Source of the DNA: Pseudomaricurvus hydrocarbonicus
Lineage (GTDB): Bacteria; Pseudomonadota; Gammaproteobacteria; Pseudomonadales; Cellvibrionaceae
Reading direction: 5' to 3'
Length of the DNA stretch: 64,000 bases
Assembly: GCF_011602365.1 (NCBI RefSeq)
Contig: NZ_JAAONZ010000018.1
Coordinates: 62,001 to 126,000, forward strand
The notes beneath the pieces are model-generated. The model was given only the letters and a program-made list of their open reading frames with translations. It had not been told where the DNA came from and searched no databases. Made by a program: the position numbers and the translations under genes. Shown one piece after another: positions 52,839 to 60,583 of this stretch. Within the stretch, counting starts at the first letter, position 1; each line of letters opens with the position of its first letter.

Positions 52839-53258
52839 CTAGTCGGAGGAATCCTGATCCAAAAAGCGATGAATTTGTCGCCGCTGTTTCTTGGTCGGAC
52901 GCCGCTCCGGACCTACCCCGGCACCGCGCACCAACTTGCGCTGCTGCGCTTCAGTCTCCCGCTTAGCCACACTGTCCTGCGTCTCTTTATAGAGTAGCGC
53001 GGCTTCCGGTGCCCCGCGACGCTGATCCGACAGCGCGATGACCTCAACGGTTTTGCTGTCCCAGCCCTGGCGGATGGTCAACTCAGCCCCGAGAACGATC
53101 TCTTTGCTGGGCTTCACCCGCTGGCCATCGCAATGCACCTTGCCGCCCTCAATGGCCTGCTTGGCCAGGTTGCGGGTTTTAAAAAAACGCGCCGCCCACA
53201 ACCACTTGTCCAGCCGCACCTTATCCATGGTGATCTTCTCCATGGTGGTCTTCGCCAT
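52839..53258 (-). CDS. hslR: Ribosome-associated heat shock protein Hsp15
   Basis: Hsp15 binds free 50S subunits carrying nascent chains and helps recycle them. The 139-residue protein has an S4 RNA-binding domain at about 13-75 (VRLDKWLWAARFFKTRNLAKQAIEGGKVHCDGQ, with KPSKEI following). A basic C-terminus (GPERRPTKKQRRQIHRF) follows. It lies 36 bp after yrfG on the same strand, as in E. coli. Confidence 0.95.
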   Translation of the reverse strand: MAKTTMEKITMDKVRLDKWLWAARFFKTRNLAKQAIEGGKVHCDGQRVKPSKEIVLGAELTIRQGWDSKTVEVIALSDQRRGAPEAALLYKETQDSVAKRETEAQQRKLVRGAGVGPERRPTKKQRRQIHRFLDQDSSD

Positions 53259-53294
53259 GAACAGACCCTCTCTGGCAAACTCGCAACAACGACG

Positions 53295-53948
53295 TCATCG
53301 GGGCATGATCTCGTCAAAATGGTGAATGGCCGGATATTCCAAGATCTGGCGGTGTTCGCGCTGACTGTCTGGCTGGTGCAGACACAGCAAATGCTTGATG
53401 CCAAAATCCCGAGCCGAATCCAGTACCCGCAGGGTGTCATCAATGAACAGGGTGCGCCCAGGGTCAAACGGCTCGCGTTTTTGCAGCTCATCCCAGAACG
53501 CCTGCGCCTCTTTCGGCTGCTGAAATTCATGGGACGAAATCACCATGTGCAGCCACTGGTCAATGGCGGTCACTTCGAGCTTGAGGTCCAGACTCTGAGG
53601 GTGGGCGTTGGTGATCAGCACCAGGCGCTTGTCTTGCGCCTGCAAGGCCTTTAGAAACTCCACCACGAACGGCCGAATCTGGATTTTATGCTGCACCTCT
53701 TCCTTAAGCCGGCGAATGTCCAGCCCCAGCGACTCTGACCAGAACTCCAGACAATACCATTTGAGGGTGCCCTCATGGGCTTTGATGTGCGCTTCCAGCC
53801 TGGCCATGGCTTCGGCTTCGTCCACCCCAAAGGTCTCGGCGTAGCGCTTGGGCAGGTGGGTCAGCCAGAAATAGTTATCAAAATGTAAATCCAGCAGGGT
53901 GCCGTCCATGTCCAGCAAGACGGTATCAATGTCATTCCAGTTAATCAT
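53295..53948 (-). CDS. yrfG: HAD-family GMP/IMP nucleotidase YrfG
   Basis: This 217-residue HAD phosphatase has motif I LLDMDGTLLD (Asp13, Asp15), motif II LVLITNAHP, and motif IV FIDDTLRVLDSA. YrfG-type enzymes dephosphorylate purine nucleotides such as GMP and IMP. The segment LHFDNYFWLTHLPKRYAE after motif I is characteristic of the family. It precedes hslR, the conserved order. It is divergent from cysQ across 365 bp. Confidence 0.93.
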   Translation of the reverse strand: MINWNDIDTVLLDMDGTLLDLHFDNYFWLTHLPKRYAETFGVDEAEAMARLEAHIKAHEGTLKWYCLEFWSESLGLDIRRLKEEVQHKIQIRPFVVEFLKALQAQDKRLVLITNAHPQSLDLKLEVTAIDQWLHMVISSHEFQQPKEAQAFWDELQKREPFDPGRTLFIDDTLRVLDSARDFGIKHLLCLHQPDSQREHRQILEYPAIHHFDEIMPR

Positions 53949-54106
53949 GCAATCATTACTTGGTTATGACTGAGCGATTACTCCAATAAGGTATTACTCA
54001 GCGATGAATACGGTGTTTGTGGGCGGTAGGGGTCACATTAACGCGTCGGCAATGGCAACACGTCGCACGTTAAACCCTGCAATTACCCCCTTAAAGCCTC
54101 CACAGT

Positions 54107-54280
54107 ATGCCTGAATTTACCCCCAAAGGCCTAAAAACGGCTGCGATGAACCGCCGGTTTGAGGTCCATGGCGCTTTTAAGGTCGAAGCTGATCAAGCCG
54201 TCCTGTCCCGCTGGCGCGACGCTGCCACGCCTTGTCGCTATACTGCCCATCACCGTGAACCGGATAAACGCCCAGGGTAG
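54107..54280 (+). CDS. Possible small open reading frame, unknown
   Basis: A 57-codon frame (MPEFTPKGLK start) ends 33 bp before cysQ. I recognise no family and see no strong ribosome site, so it may be chance. The rest of the 365-bp gap (53949-54313) between yrfG and cysQ shows no gene. In Pseudomonas nudE occupies this place, but no NudE-like sequence is seen. Confidence 0.2.
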   Translation: MPEFTPKGLKTAAMNRRFEVHGAFKVEADQAVLSRWRDAATPCRYTAHHREPDKRPG

Positions 54281-54313
54281 GCAAATGTTACCCGCGGCCC
54301 AGGAGTTCTGCTG

Positions 54314-55135
54314 ATGGATACCCCGCTGTTAAATGAAGTCATTGAACTGTGCCGCCAGGCCGGCGATGCCATTCTGGAGGTCTACCAGCGCACAGACAGC
54401 CTGGACATCCACACCAAAGCTGACCACTCTCCGCTCACCGCCGCCGACCTCGCGGCCCACCGCGTGCTGGCGTCCGCTCTGCCGCCGCTGCTGGACGGTG
54501 TTCCAGTGCTGTCCGAAGAAGGGGAGCTGCCGGACTTCAGCGCTCGCCGGCACTGGAACCGCTACTGGCTGGTCGACCCGCTGGACGGCACCAAAGAGTT
54601 CATCAACCGCAATGGCGAATTTACCGTCAACGTGGCGCTGATCGAGCGGGGCGAGCCGGTGCTGGGTGTGGTCCATGTCCCGGTGCTGGGTGTCACTTAC
54701 GCCGGCGAGAAAGGCAAAGGGGCGGTGAAAATCGCCAACGGCACCCGTTCCGCCATCGCTACCCGCCGCATTCATCAGGTGCAGCAAGCCGGCCAGCCCT
54801 TGGCCGTGGTCGCCAGCCGGCGCCACGGTACTGATGCAGTGGACGACCTGCTGGCGCGCATTCGCAGCCAACTGGGGCCGATTGAAAGCAAGAGCATGGG
54901 CAGTTCCCTCAAGCTTTGTCTGATTGCCGAAGGGGCCGCCGACTTCTACCCGCGGCTGGCGCCCACCTGCGAGTGGGATACCGCCGCCGCCCAGGCGGTC
55001 GTGGAGGCCGCCGGAGGGGTGGTCCTCGACGCCCAGCTGAAGGGACTGCGCTACAACCAAAAAGACAGCCTGCTGAACCCGTTCTTTTACGTCATCGGCG
55101 ACCGCAGTTTCGGTTGGGAAGCCCTGCTCAGCTGA
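54314..55135 (+). CDS. cysQ: 3'(2'),5'-bisphosphate nucleotidase CysQ
   Basis: CysQ removes the 3'-phosphate from PAP, a by-product of sulfate assimilation. The 273-residue inositol-monophosphatase-fold protein has the metal-binding Glu68/Glu69 (VLSEEGE), VDPLDGTKEFINRNGEF at 87-103, and WDTAAAQAVVEAAGG with the last metal Asp. The start is at ATG 54314 with GGAG about 10 bp upstream. It is divergent from yrfG, as in Pseudomonas but without nudE. A heptamer repeat array begins 8 bp after its stop. Confidence 0.95.
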   Translation: MDTPLLNEVIELCRQAGDAILEVYQRTDSLDIHTKADHSPLTAADLAAHRVLASALPPLLDGVPVLSEEGELPDFSARRHWNRYWLVDPLDGTKEFINRNGEFTVNVALIERGEPVLGVVHVPVLGVTYAGEKGKGAVKIANGTRSAIATRRIHQVQQAGQPLAVVASRRHGTDAVDDLLARIRSQLGPIESKSMGSSLKLCLIAEGAADFYPRLAPTCEWDTAAAQAVVEAAGGVVLDAQLKGLRYNQKDSLLNPFFYVIGDRSFGWEALLS

Positions 55136-55142
55136 ACGGGAA

Positions 55143-55226
55143 GGGGACAGGGGACAGGGGACAGGGGACAGGGGACAGGGGACAGGGGACAGGGGACAGG
55201 GGACAGGGGACAGGGGACAGGGGACA
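55143..55226. repeat. Twelve perfect tandem GGGGACA heptamers
   Basis: Eighty-four bases consist of exactly 12 copies of GGGGACA, plus a partial GGG. The array starts 8 bp after the cysQ stop. The 5'-GGGGACAGGGG pattern on the plus strand is strongly strand-asymmetric in G. Confidence 0.97.
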
Positions 55227-55379
55227 GGGCGATGATGAGGTAAATGTTCACATACCCGCCACCACCTTAAATACATGGCGCCCATCACATTATTTGGGGG
55301 CACGCCCCGATTTAACAGCTATTCTTAAATGAGGCTTGGCATAGATTGTCCAGCTCTTTTTGGAATAAGGCGGTAAGTC

Positions 55380-55604
55380 ATGACAGGTCACTCCCCAGCC
55401 ACAAAACTTGTGAATGTCGATAGCCACAACAGCATTCTGATGCGAGAACAACTGATCCGGGAAATTACCGGTCTGGAACGGCAACTCGAACAACTCAAGA
55501 TCAATGACGAGGATCGCGACTTTTCCCAGCAGCAAACCTATCGCGAAATGATCCATTCACGCAAAGGCATGCTGACGTCGCTGCCATTTGCTCCCAATCG
55601 GTAG
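55380..55604 (+). CDS. Small protein of unknown function
   Basis: A 74-codon frame with AAGGCGGTAAGTC before the ATG as a possible ribosome site. The protein is polar and mostly helical (REQLIREITGLERQLEQLKINDEDRDFSQQQ), with heptad-like Leu/Ile spacing that suggests a short coiled coil. There is no signal peptide or membrane segment. I do not recognise a family. Helical coherence and lack of repeats make it more likely real than not. Confidence 0.5.
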   Translation: MTGHSPATKLVNVDSHNSILMREQLIREITGLERQLEQLKINDEDRDFSQQQTYREMIHSRKGMLTSLPFAPNR

Positions 55605-55710
55605 TTTTTGAACTGCCGGTTTCACAACTGCGGTTTCTGAACAGCCATGACGGCAGCAGTGGCGCCGGAACCGGCAACTCAGGTTCTGTGGTCCCTGCTG
55701 CCGCCTTTCT

Positions 55711-55791
55711 CTTGCACAACACCCCCTTGCACAACACCCATAGTCACGCAGAGCAACCCCGCCAGTCACAGTCACGCAGAACAACCCCGCC
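55711..55791. repeat. Short direct repeats between the small ORF and lemA
   Basis: CTTGCACAACACCC occurs at 55711 and again one period (15 bp) later. AGTCACGCAGAGCAACCCCG at 55742 recurs at 55770 with one mismatch (period 28). The 391-bp gap 55605-55995 otherwise shows no gene. Confidence 0.65.
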
Positions 55792-55995
55792 CCTGCGTCA
55801 CGCACACTTGCGGGACGTTCATCCATTTTAGCGGGGGTATGTTCGCTTTTATCCGCCAATCGCCTTGTCTCCGGCTTGAGGGTTACCAGACTGGACTACA
55901 CTCTTAGGCGGGCTTTTCCAGTGGGCAGGCGGATTTTCAAGCGCCGACCCAGACACCTCCGATCACGACCCACACGATTGCAAGGGGATGACACC

Positions 55996-56595
55996 ATGTT
56001 CCGACTACCTTCTGTGTTTGTGCTGTTACTGCTGACCTTCACACTCAGTGGCTGCGGCTATAACGCCCTGACCGCCGGGGATGAACAGGTAAAAGCCGCC
56101 TGGTCCGAAGTCCTCAACCAGTACAAGCGCCGTGCCGATCTGATCCCCAACCTGGTGAAAACCGTCGAGGGGTTTGCCAGGCAAGAGCGTGACGTGCTGG
56201 TCGGTGTGACGGAGGCCCGCTCAAAAGTCAGCTCCATCAATGCCACCCCCGAGCTCATCAACGACCCCGAGGCCTTTAAACAGTTTCAAGCGGCGCAGAG
56301 TCAGCTCTCGGGTGCCCTGTCGCGCTTACTGGTCACCGTCGAACGCTACCCGGAGCTCAAGTCAGACGCCAATTTCCGCGAGCTGCAAGCGCAGCTGGAA
56401 GGCACCGAAAATCGCATCACCGTGGCCCGCAACCGCTACATTGATGCGGTGCGGGAATACAACACCAAGGCGCGCTCGTTCCCCACCAACCTCACCGCGA
56501 TGATGTTTGGTTTCGATGTGAAACCCAACTTTACGGTGGAAAATGAAGCCGAGATCTCTACCCCTCCCGAGGTCAACTTCGGCAGCGATTCCTGA
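55996..56595 (+). CDS. LemA family lipoprotein
   Basis: The 199-residue protein has a lipobox (LSGC, Cys20) after a hydrophobic signal. A LemA helical domain follows: VKAAWSEVLNQYKRRADLIPNLVKTVEGFA, ITVARNRYIDAVREYNT and the typical FPTNLTAMMFGFD-KPNF ending. LemA proteins are envelope-anchored four-helix proteins of unclear role, often encoded next to TPM-domain proteins, as here. ATG 55996 is chosen because it starts the lipoprotein signal and has AGGGGATG upstream. The next gene starts 22 bp after the stop. Confidence 0.93.
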   Translation: MFRLPSVFVLLLLTFTLSGCGYNALTAGDEQVKAAWSEVLNQYKRRADLIPNLVKTVEGFARQERDVLVGVTEARSKVSSINATPELINDPEAFKQFQAAQSQLSGALSRLLVTVERYPELKSDANFRELQAQLEGTENRITVARNRYIDAVREYNTKARSFPTNLTAMMFGFDVKPNFTVENEAEISTPPEVNFGSDS

Positions 56596-56617
56596 ACATC
56601 CCGTGACTGAGCCCGCC

Positions 56618-57607
56618 ATGGCCGAGCCCTCAAGCGCAAGTCCCACAAGCGCAGAGCCCTTAGGCCCAGAAGCCGCCAGTAAAACACCCGGCAACGCAGC
56701 CTTAACCCAAGAGCGCTGCAAGGGGCTGTTTTACTGCCGACCTTCTCGCCGCTGCGCCGTGTTGTTGCTGGGGCTGTTGGGGCTGCTGTTGACCGCCGGA
56801 CTGGCCTTCGCCGCGCTGCAAGCGGTGCCCAAACTGCAAGCCCAGGTCACCGACCTGGCCGGACTGCTGACCCCTGAAGAAAAAGCCTCGTTGACCGCAA
56901 AGCTGGCGCAGCTGGAACAAGACACCGGCAGTCAGGTGGCGGTATTGCTGGTCGACTCCACGGAACCGGAAGACATTGCCGCCTATGCCATCCGCGTGGT
57001 GGATAACTGGAAACTGGGGCGGGAAGACGTTGACGACGGAGTGCTGTTTATCGTTGCCCTCAAAGACAAGCGTATGCGTTTCGAAATCGGCTACGGGCTC
57101 GAAGGGGCTATACCCGATGCCCGTGCCAAGCGCATTATCGATACCATCGTGGCACCGCACTTCCGCCAGGGCGACTTCGCCGCAGGCATTGACGCCGGTA
57201 TCAGCGCCATCGATGCGCTGGTGCGGGGCGAAAATCTGCCCGAACCCCAACGCCGCTCAGGCGATGACGAGCTCAACATTGCCGGCATGCTGCCTGTCAT
57301 TCTCATCGTTTCGCTGGTGCTGGGCGGTCTTCTTAGAAGCATCATGGGTACCCTGCCCGGCGCCCTGACCACCGGAGCCATCACCGGCGTGATTGCCTGG
57401 CTCCTGGTGGGCATACTGGGCTCGGCCATCGTGGTCGGGCTGATCGCCTTTGCCATCAGCTTGCTCAACAGTGGTCGCTCAGGGATCTGGACCAGTGGTG
57501 GCGGTTTTGGCGGCGGTGGTGGCTTTGGTGGCGGCGGTTTTGGCGGCGGTGGCTTTGGCGGCGGCGGCGGTGGCTTTGGGGGCGGCGGCGCCTCGGGGGG
57601 ATGGTAG
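56618..57607 (+). CDS. TPM-domain membrane protein with Gly-rich tail (YgcG type)
   Basis: From ATG 56618 the protein has 329 residues. A first membrane or signal segment lies at about 45-70 (AVLLLGLLGLLLTAGLAFA), then a TPM domain at about 75-200 (VTDLAGLLTPEEKASL, VAVLLVDSTEPEDI, DDGVLFIVALKDKRMRFEIGYGLEG). Two more hydrophobic segments follow (about 225-290), and the tail is rich in GGGFGG. This is the YgcG/Psb32 layout, with the TPM domain outside the cytoplasm. Its job is unknown; plant TPM proteins act in photosystem II repair. Starts at 56543 or GTG 56603 are also possible. It forms an operon with lemA and the second TPM gene. Confidence 0.88.
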   Translation: MAEPSSASPTSAEPLGPEAASKTPGNAALTQERCKGLFYCRPSRRCAVLLLGLLGLLLTAGLAFAALQAVPKLQAQVTDLAGLLTPEEKASLTAKLAQLEQDTGSQVAVLLVDSTEPEDIAAYAIRVVDNWKLGREDVDDGVLFIVALKDKRMRFEIGYGLEGAIPDARAKRIIDTIVAPHFRQGDFAAGIDAGISAIDALVRGENLPEPQRRSGDDELNIAGMLPVILIVSLVLGGLLRSIMGTLPGALTTGAITGVIAWLLVGILGSAIVVGLIAFAISLLNSGRSGIWTSGGGFGGGGGFGGGGFGGGGFGGGGGGFGGGGASGGW

Positions 57608-57609
57608 GC

Positions 57610-58104
57610 ATGGCGAATCGCTACCTTTGCAATCTGTTTACCACCCGCTGGTCCCTGACCCGGCATTTCGGCACCAAGGTGCTGCGCGCCATCGAACTGG
57701 CGGTGCGTGATTCCGAACAACAGCACAGCGGTGAACTGCGTTTCGCCATCGAAGCCTCCCTCGACTTCCCCGCTCTGCTGCGCGGTACCACCGCCAGAGA
57801 CCGCGCCATAGAAGCGTTTTCCCAATTGCGAACCTGGGATACTGAGGCCAATAATGGCGTACTGATCTATTTACTGCTGTCGGAACATGACATCGAAATC
57901 GTCGCCGACCGCGGCTATACCGGCAAGGTCACTCACGCCGAGTGGCAGGACGTCTGTCGGCATATGAAAGACCAGTATTCCGCCGGACATTTTGAGGCCG
58001 GCTCACTGGAGGGCATCGAACTGGTGACCCAACTGATCCGTCGCCATTTCCCTCGCTCGTCAGATGATGTCAACGAGCTGCCCGACAAGCCGGTCATTCT
58101 CTAG
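57610..58104 (+). CDS. Second TPM-domain protein, no signal peptide
   Basis: The 164-residue protein starts 2 bp after the preceding stop. It contains a TPM-type domain with SGELRFAIEASLDFPALL, AFSQLRTWDTEANNGVLIYLLLSEHDIEIVADRGYTG and MKDQYSAGHFEAGSLEGIELVTQLI. It has no signal peptide or membrane helix, unlike the first TPM protein, so it may be cytoplasmic or bound to its partner. The LemA-TPM-TPM trio is a recurring neighbourhood of unknown function. Confidence 0.88.
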   Translation: MANRYLCNLFTTRWSLTRHFGTKVLRAIELAVRDSEQQHSGELRFAIEASLDFPALLRGTTARDRAIEAFSQLRTWDTEANNGVLIYLLLSEHDIEIVADRGYTGKVTHAEWQDVCRHMKDQYSAGHFEAGSLEGIELVTQLIRRHFPRSSDDVNELPDKPVIL

Positions 58105-58218
58105 TTTATCCCGCGGTTTTAGGGGCTTGTTCAGGCTCCGCCGCTTTCCACACCCGCCCGCGCCTTAGTGACGACTTGCAATCTTGACCCCACAGCCCTA
58201 TATTTCCACCTCAATTAC

Positions 58219-58230
58219 CTGCCTAGGCAG
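58219..58230. promoter_or_regulatory. Putative MarR-family operator
   Basis: The perfect palindrome CTGCCTAGGCAG lies within a longer imperfect one (TTA/TAA arms). It resembles the TTGCC-N2-GGCAA type of site used by MarR proteins. It lies about 120 bp before the MarR gene that opens the efflux operon. Confidence 0.65.
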
Positions 58231-58292
58231 TTATTGTGCTGGCAGTATTAGCTCGACACACATGGTGTCGCTGTGGTCTGCCGACCGATTTC

Positions 58293-58334
58293 AACCAATC
58301 GATCTTAACAATTCGATCTTAACAACCCGACCCC
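58293..58334. repeat. Three 14-bp tandem units before the MarR gene
   Basis: Units AACCAATCGATCTT, AACAATTCGATCTT and AACAACCCGACCCC run 58293-58334, ending 18 bp before the start codon. They probably fall in the 5' untranslated leader. Confidence 0.75.
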
Positions 58335-58352
58335 AACAGACAGGCCAAGGTG

Positions 58353-58955
58353 ATGGTACCCCCCAAGAGCGCAGACAACGAAACCGCGGCCAGCGCGGCC
58401 CTGATCGAGGACATCCTCAACCTCAAAGTCGAAAACCCCAACGGCCCCTACCAGTTGGAGGGTTACCGGCTGAGCCAAAGTGTCGGCTACCTGTTGAAGC
58501 GCAGTTTCAACATGCTGTCGGGGGCCATTGACAAGCAGTTACTGCCCTATGACCTGACTCACCCGCAGTTCGCCATCCTGATGTTGCTGAGTGAACAGAG
58601 TTGCTCCACGGCGGCGAACCTCGCCCGTGAATCCAGCGGTGATACCGGCGCCATCACCCGCATGATTGATCGACTGGAGGCCAAGGCTCTCATCCGCCGG
58701 GAGCGCAGCACCGAGGATCGGCGCGTCATCAACATTGTGCTCACGGACTTCGGCAAGCTGGTGGTGGAGAAGATGCCCGTCATCGCCATCAATGTGCTCA
58801 ATGACCATTTGCAGCACTTTGACGCCGACGAAATCACCACGCTGAAACGGCTGTTGAACAAACTGCTGGATCAGCCTCAGGCCTCAGCAGGCTGTAATAC
58901 GGCAGACCATGATTCGGCAGACATCGACTCGGCTGGCCACAAGGAATCAACATGA
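58353..58955 (+). CDS. MarR-family regulator of the efflux operon
   Basis: The 200-residue protein has a MarR winged helix: YDLTHPQFAILMLLSEQSCSTAANLARES, GAITRMIDRLEAKALIRRERSTEDRRVINIVLT. An N-terminal tail of about 35 residues and a polar C-terminal tail extend the usual 150-residue core. By family it represses its own operon and is released by phenolic or drug-like ligands. It overlaps the next gene by 4 bp (ATGA), tying it to the pump. A GTG at 58350 is an alternative start. Confidence 0.92.
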   Translation: MVPPKSADNETAASAALIEDILNLKVENPNGPYQLEGYRLSQSVGYLLKRSFNMLSGAIDKQLLPYDLTHPQFAILMLLSEQSCSTAANLARESSGDTGAITRMIDRLEAKALIRRERSTEDRRVINIVLTDFGKLVVEKMPVIAINVLNDHLQHFDADEITTLKRLLNKLLDQPQASAGCNTADHDSADIDSAGHKEST

Positions 58956-60583
58956 CCCGGTTACCAGTCCCTCCCGGGCTCCGTGGCTCTTCAGCCAACC
59001 CGATCCTGGCCTTTCCAGCAAGGTGGGGGCTCATCGCCGCCCTGTTACTGGTTGGCGTCGGCCTGAGCGGTTGCGCCAACTACCGCGGTCTTGGCAGCGA
59101 CCACAGCCCGCTGGCGGTGGACGCCCTCAGCAGTGGCCACAGTCTGTCCTCAGAAGCCGGCCAATGGCCGTCCCGGGCCTGGTGGAAACACTTTAACGAT
59201 CCTCAGCTCGACGGCCTGATGGACGAGGCCCTGAGCAACAGCCCAACCCTGGCCCAAGCCGCCGCCAACGTGGCCCGCGCCAGTGCCTCGCTGGAACATT
59301 CACAGGCCGCGACTCTGCCGTCACTGGGGCTGTCCATCGACGCCACACGTCAGCACTACACCGAAAATGGCATGTACCCGGCACCGCTCGGAGGGTCCAC
59401 CGAAAACAGCGGCAATCTCACGCTGCAGGGGAGCTATGAACTGGACTTCTGGGGCCGCAACCGAGCCGCGGTGGAGGCCAGCCGGTCCCGCCAGGCCGCC
59501 GCCGCCGCGCAAACGGCCAGTGCTCGCCTGATGCTGGCCAGTGCGGTGGCCAAAACCTATTTCCAACTGGCGCAATTGCAGAGCTTTCTGCGCATTGGCG
59601 AGAGCGCCCTGGCCCAGCGCCAGCAGATCTACACCCTCACCCAACAGCGGGTGAGCGCCGGCCTGGACACCCAGGTCGAACTGAAGCAGGCGGAAACCCA
59701 GTTGCCCCTGACCCGCACCAACATCGCTCAGCTGCAAGAGAGCATCGTCAACACCCAGCACGCCCTGGCAGCGCTGTTGGGAGCCGGCCCGGATCGCGCC
59801 CTGAACCTGCAGGCCCCTCTGCCCGCAGCCCCGGTCAGCGCCGGCACGTCCAAGCCGTTCAAAGCGCCGGATAACCTCCCGGTTGACCTGCTCGGCCACC
59901 GACCGGATCTGGTGGCGGCGCGCTGGCAGGTGGAGGCCACCCAGCACGACACCGATGCCGCTAAAGCGGCCTTCTACCCCAACATCAACCTGGTGGCCTT
60001 TGCCGGTTATTCCAGTATCGGACTGGAGCGACTGGTGCGCTCTGGCAGTGAAAACTACGGTGGCGGCCCGGCCCTGTCACTGCCCATATTTGACGGCGGC
60101 CGCTTGCGCTCCGGCCTGAAAGCCCGCTACGCCGACTACGACGCGGCCGTGGCCAACTACAACCTGACCCTGATTGAGGCCCTGCGCGATGTGGCCGACC
60201 AGCTCAACAGCTACCGCGCCCTGCAACCCCAGATTGAGCAGCAACAGCTGGCTCTGGAGGCCGCCAGTACCGCCTACAACCTGGCCCTGCAGCGCTATCA
60301 CGCCGGGCTCGGCAATTACCTCACCGTGCTCAATGCCCAGAGTATGGTGCTGCAACAGCAACTGTTTCGCTCGCAGCTGTTGATGCGGACCCTCACCGTG
60401 CAGGTGGAACTGTCCCGCGCGCTGGGGGGCGGCTACCCCGCCACCGGAGAGGTCGCAGCGTCACCCTCTGCACCGTCCGCCAGCGCCATTGCCGCGGTAA
60501 ACCCACCCCAAACAACCACCGGCACACCGGCAACCACCGCCCTGGCCAGTCAGGTTCACCCTCAGGAATCCCACCATGAATGA
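58952..60583 (+). CDS. Outer-membrane efflux lipoprotein (NodT/OprM family)
   Basis: The 543-residue TolC-like channel has a lipobox (LSGC, Cys41) after a hydrophobic signal. Two outer-membrane efflux repeats follow, with WWKHFNDPQLDGLMDEALSN, ELDFWGRNRAAVEASR, and LGHRPDLVAARWQVEATQHD, PNINLVAFAGYSS, LSLPIFDGGRL. It gives the exit duct for a tripartite pump. It is translationally coupled to the MarR gene upstream and overlaps the membrane fusion gene by 8 bp. It corresponds to EmrC in EmrCAB-type systems. Confidence 0.93.
   Translation: MTRLPVPPGLRGSSANPILAFPARWGLIAALLLVGVGLSGCANYRGLGSDHSPLAVDALSSGHSLSSEAGQWPSRAWWKHFNDPQLDGLMDEALSNSPTLAQAAANVARASASLEHSQAATLPSLGLSIDATRQHYTENGMYPAPLGGSTENSGNLTLQGSYELDFWGRNRAAVEASRSRQAAAAAQTASARLMLASAVAKTYFQLAQLQSFLRIGESALAQRQQIYTLTQQRVSAGLDTQVELKQAETQLPLTRTNIAQLQESIVNTQHALAALLGAGPDRALNLQAPLPAAPVSAGTSKPFKAPDNLPVDLLGHRPDLVAARWQVEATQHDTDAAKAAFYPNINLVAFAGYSSIGLERLVRSGSENYGGGPALSLPIFDGGRLRSGLKARYADYDAAVANYNLTLIEALRDVADQLNSYRALQPQIEQQQLALEAASTAYNLALQRYHAGLGNYLTVLNAQSMVLQQQLFRSQLLMRTLTVQVELSRALGGGYPATGEVAASPSAPSASAIAAVNPPQTTTGTPATTALASQVHPQESHHE

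Noticed and set aside
54329-55303. 324-codon minus-strand frame overlapping cysQ with PVPCPLS repeats
   Set aside because: The repeats are the GGGGACA array in translation, and the rest is antisense to cysQ.
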